Shown here in pieces: positions 60,524 through 64,000 of a stretch of DNA of 64,000 nt. The translations under genes were made by a program, and so were the position numbers. Location of the stretch: positions 19,910 through 83,909 of the forward strand of contig CAJTMB010000010.1 of the NCBI GenBank assembly GCA_910577105.1, given 5' to 3'. Position 1 is the first letter of the stretch. Every line of letters begins with the position of its first letter. A model generated the notes under the pieces. The model saw nothing but the letters and a program-made list of their open reading frames with translations, was not told where the DNA came from and did no database searches. Source of the DNA: an uncultured Lachnospiraceae bacterium (GTDB taxonomy: Bacteria > Bacillota > Clostridia > Lachnospirales > Lachnospiraceae).

Positions 60524-61591
60524 TTGAAAAGAAAGATAATAAATATTTTTAATATATTGCTGACAGCACTATTGTTAACAGGCATGGCAGCCGGATGCGC
60601 TGACAGGGAAAAAGTCCCCATTACTTCCGGTACGGGGGATGTCGCAGGGGTGACGGAATCTTGTACGGGGCAAAACACGGCAGAAAATACGGCAGACGTG
60701 CCGGGGACAGGGGAGTGCCCGGAGGGGTATGTATACGATTATCAGGTGAGCATGGAACCCATTCCGGAGGAAATCGCGGCGTTGGGAGGACCCTGTGAGG
60801 GAACCATCCATGCTTTCCCGTCCCGGATAGGGATGGCGCTGACGGAACTGGAGATGGAGAAGGACCCTGTGCTGAAGGCGGAGGTGGAAAAGCGAATCCC
60901 GGAAATAGAAGCTGCCCTTGAGGAGGAGATAGGCGGGGAGTTTGTGGTGGACGGGGTGATTTTATTTGATGATTTGGCTTGGGTTTTTTTCTGTACGGAA
61001 GTTGAGACGGGATACCAGTTTGATTTGTATTATGGAAATAATGATTATTATGCATATACACATAATAGTCAACCAATTGGAAATATAATCAAAGTGGACT
61101 ATTACTATGATGAGAAAGAAAGTATTACATTACGGGAAAACCTACTGCCAATTGTTAAGGAATTTTTTGCTGATGGAGACATAAAGATACGATTAAAAAA
61201 CGGAAAAATGGATGAAGTAGACATTGCAATTATACAATATACAGACAGTATTGTTGATAAACATGTGGAACAGGAAAAGATAATTCTGCTTTGGAAAGAG
61301 CTACAATCATATGATGATGTATTTATCTATGATTTAAATGTCTTATTTTATCCTTCTCAATATAAAGAAATGATAAAAGAAAAGTTCAACACCATGTTTC
61401 GTTATGATTATGGGAGGGTATATGCAGAAGAAACTATGACATGTTTGATTGAAAAGGGAGAAATCGGGTGCTGTTTTAGTTATGCAGAAATCTGGGATGG
61501 AGAGGATGTTAACAATCTTGATGCATTACTACAGAAATATGAAGAGGGAAATTATGGACAAGGGGAAATATGGGATTACTGGATTCCATAA
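60524..61591 (+). CDS. Array lipoprotein L1 (unknown family)
   Basis: 355 residues from TTG 60524 with AGAGGAG ahead. Lipoprotein signal with AAGCA box (Cys near 25), a low-complexity linker to about residue 60, a conserved central part (GECPEGYVYDYQVSMEPIPE; EEIAALGGPCEGTIHAFPSR; then KRIPEIEAALEEEIGGEF), and a C-terminal part ending EIWDYWIP. Paralogue of L2 at 62202 with an identical 159-base stretch in the central part. Function unknown; alternates with the S family. Confidence 0.7.
   Translation: MKRKIINIFNILLTALLLTGMAAGCADREKVPITSGTGDVAGVTESCTGQNTAENTADVPGTGECPEGYVYDYQVSMEPIPEEIAALGGPCEGTIHAFPSRIGMALTELEMEKDPVLKAEVEKRIPEIEAALEEEIGGEFVVDGVILFDDLAWVFFCTEVETGYQFDLYYGNNDYYAYTHNSQPIGNIIKVDYYYDEKESITLRENLLPIVKEFFADGDIKIRLKNGKMDEVDIAIIQYTDSIVDKHVEQEKIILLWKELQSYDDVFIYDLNVLFYPSQYKEMIKEKFNTMFRYDYGRVYAEETMTCLIEKGEIGCCFSYAEIWDGEDVNNLDALLQKYEEGNYGQGEIWDYWIP
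60703..60861 (+). repeat. Identical 159-base tract, copy in L1 (partner at 62381-62539)
   Basis: These 159 bases are the same, base for base, at offset +1678 in L2, while sequence on both sides is diverged (past 60862 scattered differences appear, and by about 61000 it is clearly different). The tract encodes the central GECPEGYVYDYQVSME to MEK region. It indicates recent gene conversion or duplication. Confidence 0.9.
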
Positions 61592-61611
61592 CAGTGTAAA
61601 GGAGAGAGTGT

Positions 61612-62097
61612 ATGAGTGAACCAAAGAGTGAATTTATTAATAACCCAAGCAAGGATGAACTGCTGAAAAACCAGCAGATGGATTCAAAAAAAGAAGATTA
61701 TAAATTAAACGGATATGTCGTATTTATTAAAGATGGAATAGTCTATGGTGAGAAAAAGGGTATTGAACAGATTGAACTGGGAACGCTCCCCAACCTAGCC
61801 GAAACCACAAAGAACCTGTTTGGCGACACCATTCCGGAAGACGTGGAAATTATAACCCTTGATGGCATCACGATGATGACATATCAGGGTGCGGTAATCG
61901 ACTGTGGCTGGCTGGATAAAAATTTCGAGAAACATTACACCTTTAACATCATCGTAAACGATGATGTGGTGGGAAGCGTCGAGGACGGCATTTTAGGAAA
62001 CAATGAACTTGAAACAAAATCCGGGGCAGGAATCAAAGAAATCAGTCCAAATATGAAATGCTCCAGTTCTGTTATGGAGAATGGAATGGCAGCGTGA
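61612..62097 (+). CDS. Array small protein S2 (shorter copy)
   Basis: 161 residues, same family as S1 and S3: MSEPKSEFINNPSKDELLKN start, then GYVVFIKDGIVYGEKKG, IELGTLPNLAETTKNLFGDT and ITLDGITMMTYQGAV. The last 35 residues (after VNDDVVGSVEDG) do not follow the family and it lacks the LRNF...GAGY part, so it is truncated relative to S1 and S3. It may be a remnant or a short form. GGAGAGAG precedes the start. It follows L1 by 20 bases. Confidence 0.65.
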   Translation: MSEPKSEFINNPSKDELLKNQQMDSKKEDYKLNGYVVFIKDGIVYGEKKGIEQIELGTLPNLAETTKNLFGDTIPEDVEIITLDGITMMTYQGAVIDCGWLDKNFEKHYTFNIIVNDDVVGSVEDGILGNNELETKSGAGIKEISPNMKCSSSVMENGMAA

Positions 62098-62201
62098 TAT
62101 GTTAAGGTAGCGGCATAAGGTAAAGACAGGGACTATATGTCAGAAAAGATGTGTAAAAAGGGCATTGCAAATAAAAAAGAAGAAGAGGGGAGCATTCAAC
62201 A

Positions 62202-63266
62202 ATGAAAGGTAAAACAAAAAGTATTATCAGCGTCCTGCTGGCAGTATTATTCCTAACCTGTGCATCAGCCGGATGCGCTGACAGGGAGAACATACCCAGT
62301 GCTTCCGGCACAGGGGATGCCGTCGGGATAACGGAAACCCTGCCAAGTAAGGACGGGGCAGGAAACACGGCAGACATGACGGGGACAGGGGAGTGCCCGG
62401 AGGGGTATGTATACGATTATCAGGTGAGCATGGAACCCATTCCGGAGGAAATCGCGGCGTTGGGAGGACCCTGTGAGGGAACCATCCATGCTTTCCCGTC
62501 CCGGATAGGGATGGCGCTGACGGAACTGGAGATGGAGAAAGACCCGGTGCTGAAGGCGGAGGTGGAAAAGAGAATCCCGGAAATAGAAGCGGCTCTTGAG
62601 GAAGAGATAGGCGGGGAGTTTGTGGTGGATGGGGTGATTTTATTGGATGATTTATTCTGGGTGTTTTTTTGTACGGAGGTCGAAACGGGATACAAGTTTG
62701 ATTTGTATTATGGAAATAAGGAATATTATGCGTATATGCGTGGCAATGATTCAACAGAGAATATAATCAGTGTAGCTGATTATTATGAGGAAAAAGAAAG
62801 TATTGCATTAAGGGAAACGTTAATGCCTGTCATAGAGGAAGTATATATTGATGGGGATATAAAAGTGCGCCTTCAGAAGGGGGGGAGTGTAGTAGATATA
62901 GCAATTGCACAGTATGGAGACAAAGAGATTAACAAATGTCTTGAACAAGAAAAAATACTTATTATATGGGAGGCTTTGCAGTCTTACAACAATACTTACA
63001 GTTATAATATTAATATTACGTTTTATCCTTCCCGATATGAGGATGTGATACACACAAAATATTCTGCCATGCGTGGATATGATTTTGGTAGGGTTTATTC
63101 AGAGGAAATCATGGTAAGCCTTGCCCAAAGGGGCGAGACATGGGGATGCTTTGATTATACAGAACTTTGGGATAAGGAAAATGACAATAATTTAGATGTA
63201 TTGTTACAAAAACATAAGGATGGAAGCAGTGAACAAGACGAAATCTGGGAATACTGGATTCCATAA
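62202..63266 (+). CDS. Array lipoprotein L2 (unknown family)
   Basis: 354 residues. Signal with ASAGCAD box (Cys near 25), linker, then the same central part as L1 (shared GECPEGYVYDYQVSMEPIPE and later) and a diverged C-terminus ending EIWEYWIP. L1 and L2 show about half their residues in common beyond the identical tract. Intergenic sequence after both stops (TGGATTCCATAACAGTGTAA and GGAGA) is the same, showing segmental duplication. Function unknown. Confidence 0.7.
   Translation: MKGKTKSIISVLLAVLFLTCASAGCADRENIPSASGTGDAVGITETLPSKDGAGNTADMTGTGECPEGYVYDYQVSMEPIPEEIAALGGPCEGTIHAFPSRIGMALTELEMEKDPVLKAEVEKRIPEIEAALEEEIGGEFVVDGVILLDDLFWVFFCTEVETGYKFDLYYGNKEYYAYMRGNDSTENIISVADYYEEKESIALRETLMPVIEEVYIDGDIKVRLQKGGSVVDIAIAQYGDKEINKCLEQEKILIIWEALQSYNNTYSYNINITFYPSRYEDVIHTKYSAMRGYDFGRVYSEEIMVSLAQRGETWGCFDYTELWDKENDNNLDVLLQKHKDGSSEQDEIWEYWIP
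62381..62539 (+). repeat. Identical 159-base tract, copy in L2 (partner at 60703-60861)
   Basis: Same as the tract in L1; identical over 159 bases while neighbouring bases differ. See the L1 entry for limits and interpretation. Confidence 0.9.
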
Positions 63267-63286
63267 CAGTGTAAAGGAGAAAACAA

Positions 63287-64000
63287 ATGAGCGATTTTAT
63301 TAATAAACCAAGCAGGGACGAATTGAAGAAAAATCTACAAGTGGTTCTAGATATGGATAGTTATATAACAAATGGTTATAGCATATCGATTGAACATGGA
63401 ATGGTCTATGTAGTGAAAGATAAGGCAGACAAAATTGAAATCGGCACCCTCCCCAACCTAACCGAAACCACGAGGTACCTTTTCGGTGACACCATCCCTG
63501 AAGGAGTAGAATACATAACGATAGACGGTATCACCATGATGACCTATTGCGGAACCCTGATTGGATGTGGTTACGTGGATGAAGGATTCGAGAAACATTG
63601 TTATACAATGAACAGCATCATTAATGATGACACCATCTCGAGAGCAGGAAACATGGTGGCAGGACCCATATATGGAACGGTATCCACGGCTTCAGCGTCA
63701 CTGGAGATGCTGTTCAGGAGCAGGGATAAGACGCTGAATTATGACAACATTATCGGACAGCTTGCAAATTTAAGGAATTTCAGCGGCGGGACCTTCGGGG
63801 CAGGGTATCTGATTAATGATTACATTGAAGTGCTTTCCTTTGCAACAGGAAGGGAGCTGACGGAAACAGCCCTGGTCGAAATGGAAGTAAGCGGCAGCGT
63901 CATCATAGAGTTTGCCCGGAAAAAAGATATAAACGTCAAGGTAGAATGGGCGGAAGGAAACGGGGAATCCGACACATCCGTCATTACAATGGACGATTTG
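63287..64000 (+). CDS. Array small protein S3 (3' end outside window)
   Basis: Open frame from ATG 63287 (GGAGAAAACAA ahead) to the window end, 238 residues visible. It begins MSDFINKPSRDELKKNLQVV, continues with GYSISIEHGMVYVVKD, IEIGTLPNLTETTRYLFGDT, ITIDGITMMTYCG and LRNFSGGTFGAGYLINDYI, aligning with S1 and S2, then goes on beyond the S1 length (SGSVIIEFARKKDINVKVEW). So S3 is longer than S1. Family not recognised. Confidence 0.68.
   Translation, partial: MSDFINKPSRDELKKNLQVVLDMDSYITNGYSISIEHGMVYVVKDKADKIEIGTLPNLTETTRYLFGDTIPEGVEYITIDGITMMTYCGTLIGCGYVDEGFEKHCYTMNSIINDDTISRAGNMVAGPIYGTVSTASASLEMLFRSRDKTLNYDNIIGQLANLRNFSGGTFGAGYLINDYIEVLSFATGRELTETALVEMEVSGSVIIEFARKKDINVKVEWAEGNGESDTSVITMDDL

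Noticed and set aside
60621..61076. Proline-rich 151-codon antisense frame, and the similar one at 62227-62754
   Set aside because: Shadows of the L1 and L2 genes; similarity between them only reflects duplication of the coding strand.
1..64000. CRISPR array, tRNA or rRNA genes
   Set aside because: No regularly spaced repeats, no tRNA-like cloverleaf with GTTCRA..., and no rRNA-like sequence noticed on reading.

Overview
The window looks like a chromosomal segment of an anaerobic, low-to-moderate GC Firmicute, most likely a Lachnospiraceae-type clostridium. This is inferred from gene content: two rubrerythrins of different domain order, an FprA flavo-diiron protein, LL-diaminopimelate aminotransferase, a PerR/Fur regulator, many OmpR/HisKA two-component pairs, a cobalamin riboswitch, AGGAGG-type ribosome binding sites and TTGACA/TATAAT promoters. 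No rRNA, tRNA, CRISPR array, insertion sequence or origin was seen.

Layout. 1-5.8 kb: end of a solute-binding protein gene, a LytTR regulator overlapping a LiaF-like membrane protein, a cobalamin riboswitch with terminator in front of a DUF4430 protein and an ECF-type S component, then a two-component pair on the minus strand. 5.8-9.5 kb: mutS2, murG and a TSCPD protein. 9.8-17.4 kb: an unknown membrane protein, pgi, a D-2-hydroxyacid dehydrogenase, a PocR-domain receptor, a GtrA protein, and the minus-strand luxS-mtnN-dapL cluster. Three copies of a hairpin-forming repeat sit at about 10.6, 12.4 and 17.5 kb. 17.7-20.1 kb: PadR, DUF1700-like and DUF4097 genes, the last behind a structured leader. 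20.1-23.7 kb: a lipoprotein gene, two interrupted genes, a reverse-type rubrerythrin and a PerR/Fur gene. 23.8-34.8 kb: a two-component pair, a Ca2+/Na+ exchanger, a pseudouridine synthase, an AI-2E-family transporter, an O-antigen-ligase-like protein, and a response regulator / ABC transporter / histidine kinase group.

34.9-53.0 kb is accessory in character. A large SF1 helicase-nuclease fusion stands at its edge, and from about 37.95 kb the base composition becomes distinctly AT-rich. This island holds a decayed HNH nuclease gene; a tight three-gene set (double-GHKL ATPase/kinase, stand-alone receiver, caspase/CHAT-like protein with a His-Cys pair); a restriction-modification set (C5 methyltransferase, double-HTH regulator, MvaI/BcnI-like endonuclease, Vsr); a MutT gene with two internal stops; and a YobI-like P-loop NTPase. 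It reads as a defence island. The GHKL-receiver-CHAT set is the best candidate for a little-described system: signal input by an ATPase/kinase, transfer to a receiver, output by a protease.

53.0-58.6 kb returns to housekeeping and redox genes (rubrerythrin, recQ, YbaK deacylase, CcdA/TlpA pair, FprA). 58.7-64 kb begins with a promoter-to-terminator leader or small RNA, then a secreted coiled-coil protein and a tandem array alternating a small family (S1, S2, S3) with lipoproteins (L1, L2). L1 and L2 share a 159-base identical stretch inside otherwise diverged genes. The last gene runs off the window.
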